Of a stretch of DNA of 64,000 nt, positions 27,001 to 37,796 are shown piece after piece. Made by a program: the position numbers and the translations under genes. The stretch's first letter is position 1. The number at the start of each line of letters is the position of its first letter. Below the pieces are notes generated by a model. The model ran no database searches. It saw only the letters and a list, made by a program, of their open reading frames with translations, and had not been told where the DNA came from. The stretch is from Hassallia byssoidea VB512170 (GTDB taxonomy: Bacteria > Cyanobacteriota > Cyanobacteriia > Cyanobacteriales > Nostocaceae). The stretch lies in NCBI RefSeq assembly GCF_000817785.2, contig NZ_JTCM02000011.1:1-64000 (forward strand), in the 5' to 3' direction.

Positions 27001-27528
27001 TTAGATATAGAGATTCTCAATGGGAACGCCTCTATCTTCGGCAACTTCAGCGAAGGTACGCAGAGTAGATAAGGCATTAACTGCGGCTCTAGCATTATTG
27101 AGTGGATTGTTGGAGCCAAGTTGTTTGGCTAAAATGTTGCGAACTCCGGCTAACTCCAATACGGTACGGACAGCACCACCGGCAATTACCCCGGTTCCTG
27201 GAGATGCTGGTCGCATTATTACTTTTGCGCCACCACCGGTGCCATCAATAGGATGGGGAATCGAGTTGGATTTGGTCATGGGGATTTCGATCAGATGCTT
27301 TTTGCCGTCGGCTACGCCTTTTTTAACGGCACCAATTACATCTGAAGCTTTACCTACTCCCACGCCAACTTGACCGCGTTCGTTACCAACGACAACGATC
27401 GCTCGGAAGCTGAGTTTTTTACCTCCCTTAACGACTTTGCTGACGCGTCGGATCTGAATCACCCGTTCTTGCCAAGTTGTCTCTTCTTTTTTAGCGCGTT
27501 TTGTTTTGTTTTTACGCTCGGTTGCCAT
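27001..27528 (-). CDS. rpsE: Ribosomal protein S5 (uS5)
   Basis: This 30S accuracy protein lies at the mRNA entry channel. The 175-aa product has a basic N-terminal extension, then [40 protein letters not shown] and the C-terminal S5 domain with [20 protein letters not shown]. It lies between rplR and rplO; repeats fill both gaps. Confidence 0.98.
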   Translation of the reverse strand: MATERKNKTKRAKKEETTWQERVIQIRRVSKVVKGGKKLSFRAIVVVGNERGQVGVGVGKASDVIGAVKKGVADGKKHLIEIPMTKSNSIPHPIDGTGGGAKVIMRPASPGTGVIAGGAVRTVLELAGVRNILAKQLGSNNPLNNARAAVNALSTLRTFAEVAEDRGVPIENLYI

Positions 27529-27664
27529 AATTAATGCTATGTAGGTTGTTGGTTGTTAGTTGGAGCGTTGTTAATTGGAGCGTTGTTAATTGGAGCGTTG
27601 TTAAAAGTTGGTTGCTCTACTATCGACTAACCACTAACTACTATCCACTAACTAATTACTAATC

Positions 27665-28027
27665 TTAGAAATTTAAGCCGGCTTCTCGTGCGGCATCAGC
27701 TAAGGCTTTGATGCGACCGTGATATAAATTACCACCGCGATCAAAAACTACTTGAGTTATGCCTTTTTCGAGCGATCGCGCTGCAATCAACTTGCCAACT
27801 TGCACACTAGCTTCTCGGTTCGCTCCTGTAGCCAAATTAGATTTCAAATCTGGTTCTACACTCGAAGCCGCCACAATGGTGTGATGCTTGGTATCATCAA
27901 TTACCTGAGCGTAAATATGCTCGTTCGAGCGAAATACAGCTAAACGGGGACGTTCTTCAGAACCGCTTACTTTTCCACGGACGCGTCGATGGCGACGCTG
28001 TTTAGATTCTTTGCGAGTAAGTTTCAT
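27665..28027 (-). CDS. rplR: Ribosomal protein L18 (uL18)
   Basis: This 5S rRNA-binding protein is 120 aa. It begins [20 protein letters not shown] and has [20 protein letters not shown] and the end [19 protein letters not shown]. It lies 2 bp after rplF. Confidence 0.98.
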   Translation of the reverse strand: MKLTRKESKQRRHRRVRGKVSGSEERPRLAVFRSNEHIYAQVIDDTKHHTIVAASSVEPDLKSNLATGANREASVQVGKLIAARSLEKGITQVVFDRGGNLYHGRIKALADAAREAGLNF

Positions 28028-28029
28028 TT

Positions 28030-28575
28030 TTACTTCTTACCTTTACCAGTCTTACCAGCTTTACGTCTGACCACTTCACCGGCGTAGCGAATACCTTTAC
28101 CTTTATAAGGTTCTGGTCGGCGAACTTCGCGAATTTTTGCTGCGGTGTTGCCTACTATTTCTTTGTCATACCCGCTAACGATGACGTTAGTGGTACCTTC
28201 AACTGCAAACTGAATTCCCTCTGGTGGGGCAATTTGCACTTGATGGCTATAACCCATATTCAAGATGAGGTTACGACCTTGAACTTGTGCTCTATAACCT
28301 ACCCCTTGAATTTCTAACCGACGTTGAAAACCTGTGGAAACTCCTTCTACCATGTTGGCAACTAAAGTACGGCATAAGCCGTGTAGCTGCCTAGATGTGC
28401 GGGAATCATCGCGCCGATTTACTTGTAATATTTCCCCTTCTTGAGAGACAATCACATTAGTCGGCAGGTCGCGAGAAAGTTCACCTTTTGGACCTTTGAC
28501 TACAACTAAAGTCCCATCAATTGTTATTTGTACTTTAGCGGGGACTGTAATTGGACGTTTACCAATTCGAGACAT
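28030..28575 (-). CDS. rplF: Ribosomal protein L6 (uL6)
   Basis: This 50S protein near the factor-binding site is 181 aa. It begins [20 protein letters not shown] and contains the duplicated L6 fold and the end signature [20 protein letters not shown]. It is tightly coupled to rplR. A repeat gap of about 150 bp separates it from rpsH. Confidence 0.98.
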   Translation of the reverse strand: MSRIGKRPITVPAKVQITIDGTLVVVKGPKGELSRDLPTNVIVSQEGEILQVNRRDDSRTSRQLHGLCRTLVANMVEGVSTGFQRRLEIQGVGYRAQVQGRNLILNMGYSHQVQIAPPEGIQFAVEGTTNVIVSGYDKEIVGNTAAKIREVRRPEPYKGKGIRYAGEVVRRKAGKTGKGKK

Positions 28576-28579
28576 AAAT

Positions 28580-28726
28580 TTTTATCCTTTGTTATTTGTT
28601 AGTTGTTGGTTGTTAGTTGTTAGTTGTTAGTTGTTAGTTGTTAGTTGTTTTATGAACTACGCTCCTACTATCTACTAACCACTATCTACTAACCACTATC
28701 TACGCTCCTACTAACCACTAACTTTC
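28580..28726. repeat. Facing TTAGTTG / CTACTAA arrays between rpsH and rplF
   Basis: About eight GTTAGTT heptads (28586-28650) face ACTATCTACTAACC units and GCTCCTACTA (28659-28724). The arrays are complementary and could fold into one long hairpin inside the operon transcript. Confidence 0.75.
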
Positions 28727-29128
28727 TTACCAAACATAGCAAAGCACTTCACCACCCAAGTTTTGACGTCGCGCTTCGCGATCGGTCATGATGCCACTGG
28801 ATGTAGAAATAATGGCAATGCCAATACCGCCTAATACCCGTGGTAATTCTTTTTTGTTAGAGTAAACCCGCAAGCCTGGTTTGCTTACCCGCTTTAAGGC
28901 AGTGATTAAAGGCTGGCGATTTTTACCCTTGTATTTCAGTGCAATCACCAAGTTACGCTTTACTCCATCTTCTGCTTCTTCGTATTCGGAAATAAAGCCT
29001 TCTTCACGAAGCACTTTGGCAATACTACGGGTTGTTTTTGTCGCTGGCACTAGTGTTGTTTGATGCCTCGCCATAGTAGCATTGCGGATGCGCGTCAGCA
29101 TATCTGCAATTGTGTCGTTAGCCGCCAT
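28727..29128 (-). CDS. rpsH: Ribosomal protein S8 (uS8)
   Basis: This primary 16S rRNA binder of the 30S body is 133 aa. It has [20 protein letters not shown] at the start and [20 protein letters not shown] and EVLCYVW at the end. It lies 22 bp after rplE. rpsN (S14), which lies between these genes in E. coli, is absent here. Confidence 0.98.
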   Translation of the reverse strand: MAANDTIADMLTRIRNATMARHQTTLVPATKTTRSIAKVLREEGFISEYEEAEDGVKRNLVIALKYKGKNRQPLITALKRVSKPGLRVYSNKKELPRVLGGIGIAIISTSSGIMTDREARRQNLGGEVLCYVW

Positions 29129-29150
29129 CGTTCCCTCGTATAACAGTTAC

Positions 29151-29699
29151 TTATTGATCGCGAAAGGGCATTCCCATTTCTTTGAGTAACGCGCGTCCCT
29201 CTTCGTCATTTTTTGCGCTGGTGATGATGGAAATATCCATACCACGTACTTGATCGATGCTATCGTACTCGACTTCTGGAAAAATTAACTGTTCTCTTAC
29301 GCCGAGAGTGTAATTTCCCCGACCATCAAAGCTTTTGGGACTAATGCCGCGAAAGTCTCTAATTCTAGGCAAAGAAAGGCTGATTAGTCGGTCAATAAAG
29401 GCGTACATTCGTTCGCCTCTAAGTGTCACCATGATCCCAACAGGCATTCCTTGGCGAATTTTGAAGCCAGCGATCGCCTTTTTCGCCCGTGTGACTACCG
29501 GTTTTTGACCTGTGATCACCGCAATTTCGCTTAACGAGGCTTCTAAGGCTTTAGCGTTGGAAGCTGCCTCCCCCAATCCCCGGTTCACGGTGATTTTTAG
29601 CAACTTGGGTACCTGATGAACGTTGGTGTATTGAAACTGATTCATCAGTTTGGGGACGATTGTCTCTTGGTATAAATTTTTGAGTCTTGTTGTCGCCAT
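29151..29699 (-). CDS. rplE: Ribosomal protein L5 (uL5)
   Basis: This central protuberance protein binds 5S rRNA and contacts S13. The 182-aa product has [40 protein letters not shown], and [18 protein letters not shown], the family signature. Confidence 0.98.
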   Translation of the reverse strand: MATTRLKNLYQETIVPKLMNQFQYTNVHQVPKLLKITVNRGLGEAASNAKALEASLSEIAVITGQKPVVTRAKKAIAGFKIRQGMPVGIMVTLRGERMYAFIDRLISLSLPRIRDFRGISPKSFDGRGNYTLGVREQLIFPEVEYDSIDQVRGMDISIITSAKNDEEGRALLKEMGMPFRDQ

Positions 29700-29807
29700 A
29701 ATTTTTTTCCTGTTTATCCCTGGTCTTTGTCAGGGAAGAAGTTATGAGTTTTGAGTTTTGAGTTATGAGTTAAAGTCAATTTCTAACTCTTAACTCCTCA
29801 CTCCTAA

Positions 29808-30158
29808 CTATTTATCAAGTATCTCGCCGGTTTTCTTTAACATCCGTACCTTCTTCCCTTCTTGGGTTGTGGTGTAGCAGATGCGACTAGCAACGTTTTG
29901 CTTGGTTGAATAAAGCATTACGTTGGAACTATGAATTGGGAATTCTTGGGTGACGATGCGTCCCGATTCACCTTCGCCTTGGGGTTTGACGTGCTTAGTT
30001 TTAATGTTGACGCCTTTAACAACGACTTGGCTAACTTGGGGAAGTGCTTTGACTATTTCACCAACTTTGCCTTTGTCTTTGCCGGCAATCACTTGCACGG
30101 TGTCACCAGTTTTGACGTGCATTTTATGAAAAACTTTAGGTTTCGGCTGTTTTGACAT
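29808..30158 (-). CDS. rplX: Ribosomal protein L24 (uL24)
   Basis: This 50S assembly initiator has a KOW motif ([20 protein letters not shown], about 17-36). It is 116 aa, and its start overlaps the rplN stop by one base. A repeat gap with GAGTTTTGAGTTATGAGTT units (29742-29770) precedes rplE. Confidence 0.97.
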   Translation of the reverse strand: MSKQPKPKVFHKMHVKTGDTVQVIAGKDKGKVGEIVKALPQVSQVVVKGVNIKTKHVKPQGEGESGRIVTQEFPIHSSNVMLYSTKQNVASRICYTTTQEGKKVRMLKKTGEILDK

Positions 30159-30532
30159 TACAGCACCTCCGGAGCCAAAGAAACGATTTTGGTAAAGTTT
30201 TTCTCGCGCAATTCCCGTGCCACTGGTCCGAAAACCCGCGTACCTCTTGGATTACCATCTTTGTTGATGATTACTGCGGCGTTGTCGTCAAAGCGGATAC
30301 TCATACCGCTATCACGGTTCATGGCTTTGCGGGTGCGGACAATAACCGCTTCCACGACATCAGATTTTTTTACTGCCATATTAGGAATGGCATCTTTAAC
30401 AACGGCGATAATTTTATCGCCTACGCCGCCATAACGACGGTTTCCTCCGCCTCCGCCTAAAACGCGGATGCACATTAATTTGCGGGCGCCGCTATTATCT
30501 GCGACATTGAGGTAGGTCTGGGGTTGAATCAC
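30158..30532 (-). CDS. rplN: Ribosomal protein L14 (uL14)
   Basis: This 50S subunit-interface protein is 124 aa, slightly longer than the usual 122. It begins [20 protein letters not shown] and has [20 protein letters not shown] and the end IVSLAPEVL. It is coupled to rplX by a one-base overlap. Confidence 0.98.
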   Translation of the reverse strand: MIQPQTYLNVADNSGARKLMCIRVLGGGGGNRRYGGVGDKIIAVVKDAIPNMAVKKSDVVEAVIVRTRKAMNRDSGMSIRFDDNAAVIINKDGNPRGTRVFGPVARELREKNFTKIVSLAPEVL

Positions 30533-30575
30533 AATTTTTCTTCCTTGTGGCGTTGGCGCGTTTTCGCTCTAACTA

Positions 30576-30827
30576 TTACGTTGTAGCTTTAGTGTTGAGA
30601 ATTTCTGTGACTTGCCAGCGCTTGGTTTTACTCAAAGGTCGAGTTTCCTGAATGCGAACGCGATCGCCCACTTTGCATTTGTTTTCTTCGTCGTGGACTT
30701 TATAGCGCTGGGTATTCACTACAATTTTGCCGTACTTGGGGTGAGGAGCGCGGTTTTCAATGGCGACTACCACCGTTTTCTGCATTTTGTCGCTCACTAC
30801 CAAACCAACTCGTTCTTTGACTGCCAT
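30576..30827 (-). CDS. rpsQ: Ribosomal protein S17 (uS17)
   Basis: This 83-aa OB-fold 30S protein begins [20 protein letters not shown] and has the signature [19 protein letters not shown]. It follows rpmC by 12 bp. Confidence 0.97.
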   Translation of the reverse strand: MAVKERVGLVVSDKMQKTVVVAIENRAPHPKYGKIVVNTQRYKVHDEENKCKVGDRVRIQETRPLSKTKRWQVTEILNTKATT

Positions 30828-30839
30828 AATCTCCTACTT

Positions 30840-31061
30840 TTATTCTTTAACCAATTCAGTTGCTTTTTGTTTGCGCTCTGTCTCTACTGTCAGCAACTGG
30901 GCTAAACGGTGTCGAGCATGTTTGAATTGATGGGGTTTTTCTAATTGTCTGGTTGCTTTTTGCAAGCGCAATTGAAATAGTTGCTTTTTCACAGCAAGAA
31001 TTTCATCAGACAGTTTTTCGTCACTTAATTCTCTTGCTTCTGAAATCTTAGGCAGAGGCAT
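30840..31061 (-). CDS. rpmC: Ribosomal protein L29 (uL29)
   Basis: This two-helix 50S protein at the exit tunnel docks SRP and trigger factor. The 73-aa product has the core [20 protein letters not shown] and [14 protein letters not shown]. It starts 3 bp after the rplP stop. Confidence 0.97.
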   Translation of the reverse strand: MPLPKISEARELSDEKLSDEILAVKKQLFQLRLQKATRQLEKPHQFKHARHRLAQLLTVETERKQKATELVKE

Positions 31062-31064
31062 GAC

Positions 31065-31490
31065 TTACTCCTGCGGCTCCGATTCGGAGCGTGAAATGAA
31101 CTTAGTTTTAATTGGTAACTTAAAAGCTGCCAAGCGCATGGCTTCGCGAGCGATTTCTTCACTAACGCCAGCAATTTCAAATAAAATCCGTCCTGGCTTG
31201 ACTACTGCTACCCAAAACTCAGGCGAACCTTTACCGGAACCCATCCGGGTTTCTGCGGGACGCATGGTTACAGGTTTGTCTGGGAAAATACGAATCCAGA
31301 TTTTACCACCCCGGCGGATATAACGAGTCATTGCTCGACGCGAAGCCTCTATTTGCCGGGAGGTGATCCAAGCTGGTTCTTGTGCTTGGAGCGCAAAATC
31401 GCCAAAATTCAGGCTGCTACCACGGGTAGCTACACCGCTCATCCGTCCGCGTTGTTGTTTGCGGAATTTAGTTCTTCTAGGACTTAACAT
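31065..31490 (-). CDS. rplP: Ribosomal protein L16 (uL16)
   Basis: This 50S protein lies next to A-site tRNA. The 141-aa product begins [20 protein letters not shown] and has [20 protein letters not shown] and the signature [19 protein letters not shown]. It lies downstream of rpsC after a gap with TCAATGGTCAAGAG repeats (31508-31548). Confidence 0.98.
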   Translation of the reverse strand: MLSPRRTKFRKQQRGRMSGVATRGSSLNFGDFALQAQEPAWITSRQIEASRRAMTRYIRRGGKIWIRIFPDKPVTMRPAETRMGSGKGSPEFWVAVVKPGRILFEIAGVSEEIAREAMRLAAFKLPIKTKFISRSESEPQE

Positions 31491-31596
31491 GATTTGCTAA
31501 TTGGGCAATGGTCAATGGTCAAGAGTCAATGGTCAAGAGTCAATGGTCAAAAAATCTTGGACTGTGGACTTTTGACTATAGACTTTTGACTATGGA

Positions 31597-32352
31597 CTAT
31601 CCTTCATTTGAACGATCTTCAAATTGTTGGCGACGGCGTTGTTGTTGACGACGACGAGGTTCGCGATCGCGTGTTGTTGGTTGTGCTGGAGCTTCTTCCT
31701 GTCCGGGAATGATTTCTCCCTTGAACACCCACACTTTGATACCGAGAATGCCGTAAATGGTTTTTGCGGTGCAGTAAGAGTAGTCAATATCAGCCCGTAA
31801 GGTATGTAGAGGTACTCTACCTTCACGAGTCCACTCTGTCCGGGCAATTTCTGCACCGTTGAGCCGACCGCCAACTTGAACTTTAATGCCTTGCACACCA
31901 GCGCGTTGAGCGCGTTGGATGGCTTGACGCACTACCCGACGGAAGGAAACGCGGCGTTCCAATTGTTGAGCGATGTATTCCGCAATTAAATAAGCATCGG
32001 CATCAACTCGTTGTACTTCAACTACGTTAATGCGAATTTGGCGATTGCCGCCTAACAAATCTTGAAGTCCGGTACGCAATGCTTCGATACCTTGTCCACC
32101 TCGACCTACAACTACACCCGGTCGAGCCGTGCGTACTTCTAAGTCGATTTGGTCTGCTTTGCGCTCAATTCGCACTTCCGAAATACCGGCGTTGTTTTGA
32201 GCGTATCTACCCAGCTTTTGTTCTATGTAGTTGCGGAGTTTGTAGTCTTCTTGAAGAAGTTCTGGATAACGGTCAGGAACGGCAAACCAACGTGATTGGT
32301 GTTCTTGAGTAATACCCAGTCGAAAACCGACTGGATGAATCTTTTGTCCCAC
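31597..32352 (-). CDS. rpsC: Ribosomal protein S3 (uS3)
   Basis: This 30S head protein lies at the mRNA entrance and has unwinding activity. The 251-aa product begins [20 protein letters not shown]. Its KH domain has the [14 protein letters not shown] loop, and the C-terminal domain has [20 protein letters not shown]. The Arg/Gln-rich tail ([16 protein letters not shown]) is longer than in E. coli. Confidence 0.98.
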   Translation of the reverse strand: MGQKIHPVGFRLGITQEHQSRWFAVPDRYPELLQEDYKLRNYIEQKLGRYAQNNAGISEVRIERKADQIDLEVRTARPGVVVGRGGQGIEALRTGLQDLLGGNRQIRINVVEVQRVDADAYLIAEYIAQQLERRVSFRRVVRQAIQRAQRAGVQGIKVQVGGRLNGAEIARTEWTREGRVPLHTLRADIDYSYCTAKTIYGILGIKVWVFKGEIIPGQEEAPAQPTTRDREPRRRQQQRRRQQFEDRSNEG

Positions 32353-32508
32353 AAATAGTTCCTCTAAAATTTCTGACTGTACGCAATTTTTTTACTGAGA
32401 GAAGCTTATACCATTTTGGATTTTAGATTTGAGATTTGGGATTGTGAAATGGTGATTTTATCTTTGTTTCAACAATCCATCTTCAAGATTCTATTTTCGC
32501 TCTTGGTA

Positions 32509-32865
32509 TTATTCAGCCGCACCAGTCGCAACTGCTACTGTGATGTGACATGTCGGCTTGCGAATTTGGTAAGCTCGACCTTGCGCTCTTGGTTGGAACC
32601 GTTTTAGGACTGGACCTTGATCGGCGTATGCTTGAGTAATCACCAATTGAGCGCGATCTAGCCCAGCGTTATGCTCGGCATTAGCGGCAGCGCTTCTAAT
32701 CAGCTTTAATACTGGTTCGCAGGCACGATAGGGCATGAATTCCAGGATAATCAGCGCTTCTCGATAGGATCTGCCGCGAATTTGATCGAGTACGCGACGC
32801 ACTTTAAAGGGAGACATGCGTACAAAACGGGCGATCGCTTTTACTTCTTTAGTATCAGTTGCCAT
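32509..32865 (-). CDS. rplV: Ribosomal protein L22 (uL22)
   Basis: This 50S protein has a long loop that lines the nascent-peptide tunnel. The 118-aa product has [20 protein letters not shown], the loop [18 protein letters not shown], and the end [12 protein letters not shown]. It lies between rpsS and rpsC. Confidence 0.97.
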   Translation of the reverse strand: MATDTKEVKAIARFVRMSPFKVRRVLDQIRGRSYREALIILEFMPYRACEPVLKLIRSAAANAEHNAGLDRAQLVITQAYADQGPVLKRFQPRAQGRAYQIRKPTCHITVAVATGAAE

Positions 32866-32883
32866 AAGTTTCTCCTTTTTGGT

Positions 32884-33035
32884 TATTAGTTGGTAGTTAA
32901 TTGGAGCGTTGTTAAAAGTTGGTTGTTATTAGGAGCGTTGTTAAAAGTTATTAAAAGCGTTCTTTTCTGAACTACGCTCCGACGCTCCCACTATCCTCTA
33001 ACTACGCTCCCACGCTCCTAATAACCATTAACCAA
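32884..33035. repeat. GGAGCGTTGTTAAAAGTT and facing TAACTACGCTCC repeats between rpsS and rplV
   Basis: GTTATTAG, GGAGCGTTGTTAAAAG units (32898-32960) face CTACGCTCC/CACGCTCC/TAACCA units (32973-33030). GGAGCG pairs with CGCTCC. The pattern repeats in most gaps of this operon. Confidence 0.7.
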
Positions 33036-33038
33036 TAA

Positions 33039-33317
33039 CTATCTCCCTGCTTTTTTATCACTTTTGCCATGACCCCTGTATGTGCGTGTCGGGGCAAATT
33101 CACCCAATTTGTGTCCTACCATTTGGTCACTGACAAAAACTGGCACATGTTGGCGTCCGTTGTGAACCGCGATGGTATGTCCTACCATTTGAGGCAAAAT
33201 TGTTGAAGCTCGCGACCAAGTTTTAATAACTTCTTTTCTGTTGATTGCGTCGAGCTTTTCAATTTTCTTGAGTAAATGATCCGCAACGAAGGGACCTTTT
33301 TTTAGAGAACGACCCAT
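33039..33317 (-). CDS. rpsS: Ribosomal protein S19 (uS19)
   Basis: This 30S head protein is 92 aa. It begins [20 protein letters not shown] and has the signatures [20 protein letters not shown] and [20 protein letters not shown]. It lies downstream of rplB after a GGATGAAGGATTAAG repeat gap (33320-33412). Confidence 0.98.
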   Translation of the reverse strand: MGRSLKKGPFVADHLLKKIEKLDAINRKEVIKTWSRASTILPQMVGHTIAVHNGRQHVPVFVSDQMVGHKLGEFAPTRTYRGHGKSDKKAGR

Positions 33318-33415
33318 AGTAAAGGATGAAGGATTAAGGATAAAGGATGAAAATAAAGAATGAAGGATTAAGGATGAATCACACTTAAGACTTCATCCTG
33401 AATACTTCATACTTT

Positions 33416-34279
33416 TTAAGACTCGCGTCCGCCGCGTCCGCGTTTAGAAGACTTACGACGACGACGTACAATTAACTTGCTGCTTGGTTTCTTGCGCTTG
33501 CGTGTCTTCATACCCAAGGTAGGTTTACCCCAAGGTGTCACAGGACCGGATCTACCAATGGGAGCGCGACCTTCACCACCACCATGTGGGTGATCCACTG
33601 GGTTCATGACGCTACCTCTAACTTTAGGACGGCGACCTTTCCAGCGGTTTCTTCCTGCTTTACCTGCGCTCAGGTTTCTGGCATCGGTGTTACCAACTTG
33701 TCCGATGGTGGCGTAGCATTCGCGCCGAATCATTCGGACTTCACCAGAAGGCAGTTTGATGGTAACGTAATTTCCTTCTTTTGCCACAACTTGCGCGGTA
33801 GCACCGGCGGAACGAACGATTTGACCGCCTTTTCCTGGGGTTAACTCGACGTTGTGAACGCTAGTACCCAAGGGAATATTCGACAATGGTAAGGCGTTAC
33901 CATCTTCAAAGGGCGCATCAGGTCCAGCAATAACTGTTGTCCCGACTTTCAAGCCGTTGGGATGAAGAATGTAGCGTTTTTCGCCATCTTGGTAAAACAA
34001 AAGGGCGATCCGGGCGTTGCGGTTTGGATCGTATTCAATCGCTGCAACTTTCGCGGGTATATTCCGCTTATCTCGTTTAAAGTCGATAATCCGGTAAAGT
34101 TGTTTGTGTCCGCCACCCCGCCGACGACTAGTAATTCGCCCTTGGTTATTTCTACCTTTAGGACGATGCTTGTGTGTCGTTAAGGACTTTTCCGGCTCGC
34201 TTTTGGTAATTTCCGCAAAGTCGGAGATAGTAACTTGGCGAGTACTGGGGGTATAAGGGCGATAAGAACGAGTACCCAT
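33416..34279 (-). CDS. rplB: Ribosomal protein L2 (uL2)
   Basis: This protein lies near the peptidyl-transferase centre and is required for subunit association. The 287-aa product has the N-terminal [20 protein letters not shown], a KOW/SH3 core, and the conserved [19 protein letters not shown] with its key His. It lies after rplW with a repeat gap of about 115 bp (GAGTTAGGAGTT facing AACTCATAACTC, 34288-34386). Confidence 0.98.
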   Translation of the reverse strand: MGTRSYRPYTPSTRQVTISDFAEITKSEPEKSLTTHKHRPKGRNNQGRITSRRRGGGHKQLYRIIDFKRDKRNIPAKVAAIEYDPNRNARIALLFYQDGEKRYILHPNGLKVGTTVIAGPDAPFEDGNALPLSNIPLGTSVHNVELTPGKGGQIVRSAGATAQVVAKEGNYVTIKLPSGEVRMIRRECYATIGQVGNTDARNLSAGKAGRNRWKGRRPKVRGSVMNPVDHPHGGGEGRAPIGRSGPVTPWGKPTLGMKTRKRKKPSSKLIVRRRRKSSKRGRGGRES

Positions 34280-34393
34280 AATCTTAGTTTTGAGTTAGGA
34301 GTTTTAAGTTAGGAGTTAGGAGTTGGGAGTGAGGAGTTAAGAGTTAGGAATTGAATTTAACTCATAACTCATAACTCATAACTCCTAACTTTT

Positions 34394-34708
34394 TTACACT
34401 TCTGGGAATAGAACTTGTCTAATCTTGTCTTCGTCCCCAGGTGCCACTGTGACAATGGCTTTCTTGTATTGGGGTTTGTAACCAATAAATTTACCAACGC
34501 GCCGCTTTTTGCGAGGTGGTCTTGAGGTATTCACTTTCACAACCGTGACATTAAACAAGTTTTCAATTGCGGCTTTGATTTCTGGCTTGGTTGCTTTAGG
34601 AATTACTTCAAAAGTGTATTTATTCTGCTCCATCGCAATCGTCGCTTTCTCGGTGACAATTGGGCGACGCACTAAGTCGGGCAAATAACGGGGGTCAAAG
34701 TTAGGCAC
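34394..34708 (-). CDS. rplW: Ribosomal protein L23 (uL23)
   Basis: This exit-tunnel protein is the docking site for trigger factor and SRP. The 104-aa product has [40 protein letters not shown] and [17 protein letters not shown]. It overlaps rplD by 8 bases. Confidence 0.97.
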   Translation of the reverse strand: MPNFDPRYLPDLVRRPIVTEKATIAMEQNKYTFEVIPKATKPEIKAAIENLFNVTVVKVNTSRPPRKKRRVGKFIGYKPQYKKAIVTVAPGDEDKIRQVLFPEV

Positions 34709-35336
34709 TGTAGACCTCCTGGATTTTTTCTAAAGCTGGTGCTGTAATTACAATTTTGTCAGCGTGCAGCAAGTCGTAAATGTTTAGTTGGTCAGCGGCA
34801 ATTAACTTTAATTTTTCGATGTTGCGAGCTGACAAATAAACGTTTTCGGTGCGTTCCGACAAGATTAAAAGTGTATTGCTTTCTGGTTGTGAACCCCAAC
34901 GCGCGATCGCTTGTACTAATTCTTTGGTTTTCGGGCGTTGAAATTCGTTGCCAAATTCTTCTACTACAATCAAATCGTCAATCCGACTGGCAAACGCTGT
35001 CCGCAATGCTAAACGCCGCTCTTTGCGGTTCATCTTCAGGTCATAATCTCTGGGCTTTGGCCCAAAGATTACACCACCACCACGCCACAAAGGTGAACGA
35101 ATTGAACCTGCACGCGCTCTTCCTGTACCTTTTTGCCGCCACGGTTTGCGACCACCACCTCTAACTTCTGCACGGGTCTTTGTACTGGCAGTTCCCTGGC
35201 GAGCATTGGTCATCTGTCTCACTAAGGCTCTATGCACAATATGAGACGCCGTTTCTTCTTTGGCAACTCGCAAATCGAAGCTTTTTTCTCCGACTTGTTC
35301 TCCTTGCCAATTTTTGACTACATACTCAAATGTCAT
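34701..35336 (-). CDS. rplD: Ribosomal protein L4 (uL4)
   Basis: This 50S protein sends an extended loop into the tunnel. The 211-aa product has that loop as [19 protein letters not shown] at about 62-80, then [20 protein letters not shown]. In E. coli L4 autoregulates the S10 operon; nothing in this leader shows that here. It overlaps rplW by 8 bases. Confidence 0.98.
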   Translation of the reverse strand: MTFEYVVKNWQGEQVGEKSFDLRVAKEETASHIVHRALVRQMTNARQGTASTKTRAEVRGGGRKPWRQKGTGRARAGSIRSPLWRGGGVIFGPKPRDYDLKMNRKERRLALRTAFASRIDDLIVVEEFGNEFQRPKTKELVQAIARWGSQPESNTLLILSERTENVYLSARNIEKLKLIAADQLNIYDLLHADKIVITAPALEKIQEVYSA

Positions 35337-35340
35337 TTTT

Positions 35341-35525
35341 TTGTCCTTTGCATGTTCGTTAGTTGTTAGTTGTTATTTGTTCTTTGTTAGTTGGAGCGTT
35401 GTTGGTTGTTATTTGTTAGTTCTATTAACCACTAACCACTAACTACTTACCACTAACCCTTCGGGTTCGGCAGTCGCTCATGGGGGTAACGAACATGACC
35501 GCGCTGCCTCACCACTAACCACTAA
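35341..35525. repeat. Facing GTTAGTT / AACCACTAACT arrays between rplC and rplD
   Basis: GTTAGTTGTTATTTGTT units and GGAGCGTTG at 35358-35425 face ATTAACCACTAACC units at 35423-35457 and 35510-35526. A 50-bp non-repeat insert with GGTTCGGCAGTCGCTCATGG lies between. Confidence 0.7.
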
Positions 35526-36161
35526 CTAATTACCAACTTTTTTGGCTGGAATAATACTTATCAATGCTCCGGGCTTACCAGGAATAGCTCCCTTGATTAG
35601 CAATAAGTTACGTTCTGGGTCTACTCGCACTACAGTCAGCTTGCGAATTGTGATGCGCTTCCCACCCAAACGTCCTGCCATCCGCTTACCTGGATAGACA
35701 CGACCGGGTGTTGTACCCGCACCAATCGAACCGGGTGCCCTGTGGTTTTTAGAACCGTGTGACATGGGTCCGCGACCAAAGTTGTTTCGTTTTTGGTTCC
35801 CCGCGAAACCGCGACCGATACTTTTACCGCTTATATCTACAATTTGACCTGCACTAAAAATATCTGCCGTAATCTGTTGACCTAAAGAATACTCACTAGC
35901 GTTCTCAATGTGATATTCCCGTAAGTGACGCAATGCTGGAGCGTCTGATTTTGCCAGATGTCCCAGCAACGGCTTGTTTAAAGCCTTTGGCTTCACTTCA
36001 CGATAGCCAACTTGAATGGCAGAGTAACCGTCGGTCTGTTTTGTTTTTACTTGTGTTACTGTGCATGGTCCTGCTTGGACGACGGTGACAGGAATGGATA
36101 CTCCTGCTTCGTCAAATATTTGGGTCATGCCCAGTTTGGTGCCGAGAATGCCTACAGACAC
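35526..36161 (-). CDS. rplC: Ribosomal protein L3 (uL3), first gene of the cluster
   Basis: This primary assembly protein of 50S is 211 aa. It starts at GTG ([20 protein letters not shown]) and has the family signature across [20 protein letters not shown] and [16 protein letters not shown]. It heads the minus-strand ribosomal run; no rpsJ precedes it, as expected in cyanobacteria. The main operon promoter should lie in the 1.1-kb gap upstream. Confidence 0.98.
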   Translation of the reverse strand: MSVGILGTKLGMTQIFDEAGVSIPVTVVQAGPCTVTQVKTKQTDGYSAIQVGYREVKPKALNKPLLGHLAKSDAPALRHLREYHIENASEYSLGQQITADIFSAGQIVDISGKSIGRGFAGNQKRNNFGRGPMSHGSKNHRAPGSIGAGTTPGRVYPGKRMAGRLGGKRITIRKLTVVRVDPERNLLLIKGAIPGKPGALISIIPAKKVGN

Positions 36162-37251
36162 AGTTACTGGCTCTCCTTATCTACTTACTTTTAAAATCGG
36201 ATTCACAAACACACACCAGTTTAAATGCCTTATTCTGGGCATTTTGCCGCAAGTGGACGCTTCTGTGCAGCAACAAGCGTATCGTTAATCGCGTTGCTGA
36301 ATCCGTTTATTTTCACTCATTTATTCACCAGAACAGCCAAAAATGCCTTGCCAATTGGAAGTCATCAATGATTGAAATTAGCTTTGCGCTTGCTTTATAG
36401 CGCAAGTGCTTTGTGCAGCAATGCTTCGTCCAAGCGATTGCTCTGGCACTTTCTCTTCGGACACTGCTCTTGACTTTAGAAGTGAAAACGACAAGCGATG
36501 CCACAGGCTTCCTTGCGGAACGCACTTCATGTGTCCGTGTTGCAGTGGGACTTAAGCATACTATAAACGCTCAGTATCCCTTGACTGAAACTGATGCAAT
36601 GTCATCAAACCATGATGATTGCTCAGTTTTTACTTGACTAAAAACGTTAAGCGATCGCTTAATCTTTTGCCTAGTTTCAAAATAAACGCATTTTGGAACG
36701 CGCTTTTTTCCTTAGGTTGCGCTTTGGTTTTTATTCCAATGCTCCTAAGTTGACTCAAGGCTTCTTTAGTTTATCAGCTTCTTACCCATCCGAGCGATTA
36801 TATCACATTTGGAATTTAATTATCAGCCCTAAATGCTAAAACTAGCTAGGAATGGTAATTATCAGGTAAACTAATTTCCGATTTTGGTCACAATCTAATA
36901 ATATAGATCATCTATTTACGTTTGTCTATAATTTTTTTTGCGAAAAGAGGGTGTAGGAGGCTTTAACATCGGCGGCTGATGACTAGAAGTCGCGGTTCAT
37001 CTTGCAGACAAACAGAGAGGCGCGAAGGTCAGCACGCGATCGCACAACGTTCCAGGCAAAGCGCTTTCCAAGCCTTGGGGAATCTGAAAACACTATTAAA
37101 TGAATGACTAATATTAAAAAAACCTATATTATATGTAGCTTAGGTGATAACAGCAGGTAGAGCTAATCTAACTTATAAGTTTGTTATCTAACTAAATATA
37201 TCGATTAACAGTGAATAATAGAGATATCTAAGTGGGATAAGACGAAAATCT
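36162..37251. other. Long divergent intergenic region between rplC and ndhN
   Basis: About 1.1 kb lies between the head of the ribosomal operon and ndhN, so it should hold both promoters and a long ribosomal leader. A HIP1 site lies at about 36650, and AT-rich stretches occur at 36870-36950 and 37090-37220. The short ORFs in it lack codon bias, homology or ribosome sites. I found no tRNA or known small RNA by eye. Confidence 0.6.
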
Positions 37252-37728
37252 ATGGCACTAATAACCACTGGCAAACCTTTAATTCGCGACCTGGAAAAAT
37301 TTGGCGCTCTTGGCGTGTACGTACCTCTGGAAGGAGGATTTGAAGGTCGGTATCAACGCCGACTGCGTGCGGCTGGTTACGCCTGCCTGCACATTACCGC
37401 AAGAGGACTGGGCGATGTAGCTGCTTATTTGACAGGAGTTCATGGAATCAGACCTCCTCACCTGGGTAAAAAAACTACCCCTAATGGTGCGGCAGTAGGC
37501 TATGTATACTATGTGCCACCAGTTGTCAACTATCAGTTAGAACAGCTACCACCAAAGTCAAAGGGTCTAGTGTTGTGGATTATTGAAGGGCATATTCTTT
37601 CCAATCAGGAAGTTGAATATTTAGCGGCTTTGCCTAGTATAGAACCACGAGTGAAAGTGATTATCGAGAGAGGAGGCGATCGCTTCTTCCGTTGGACACC
37701 TCTGGAGAAAACACTTTTAGCTAGCTAG
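37252..37728 (+). CDS. ndhN: NAD(P)H-quinone oxidoreductase subunit N
   Basis: NdhN is a cyanobacterium/chloroplast-specific subunit of the NDH-1 connecting module, which takes electrons from ferredoxin for cyclic flow and respiration. The 158-aa product begins ALITTGKPLIRDLEKFGALG and contains GRYQRRLRAAGYACLHITAR, GVHGIRPPHLGKK and the end RWTPLEKTLLAS. It is a single gene divergent from rplC. Confidence 0.95.
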   Translation: MALITTGKPLIRDLEKFGALGVYVPLEGGFEGRYQRRLRAAGYACLHITARGLGDVAAYLTGVHGIRPPHLGKKTTPNGAAVGYVYYVPPVVNYQLEQLPPKSKGLVLWIIEGHILSNQEVEYLAALPSIEPRVKVIIERGGDRFFRWTPLEKTLLAS

Positions 37729-37796
37729 TCAACAGTCAACAGTCAACAGTCAAGAGTTTAATAACTAATGACTCTTGACTATGGACTTTTGACTCC
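37729..37796. repeat. AGTCAAC/TTGACT heptad repeats
   Basis: (AGTCAAC)n at 37727-37753 faces TGACTCTTGACTATGGACTTTTGACT (in part, 37769-37795). The inverted heptads lie between the convergent stops of ndhN and the GNAT gene. Confidence 0.7.

Noticed and set aside
36325-36637. ORFs in the gap between rplC and ndhN
   Set aside because: They are short, antiparallel and overlapping, without a ribosome site or homology.
36945-37060. Possible tRNA or small RNA around the GGCGGCTGATGACTAGAAGT segment
   Set aside because: No acceptor stem and no T-loop consensus could be formed, and no known cyanobacterial small RNA motif was recognised.
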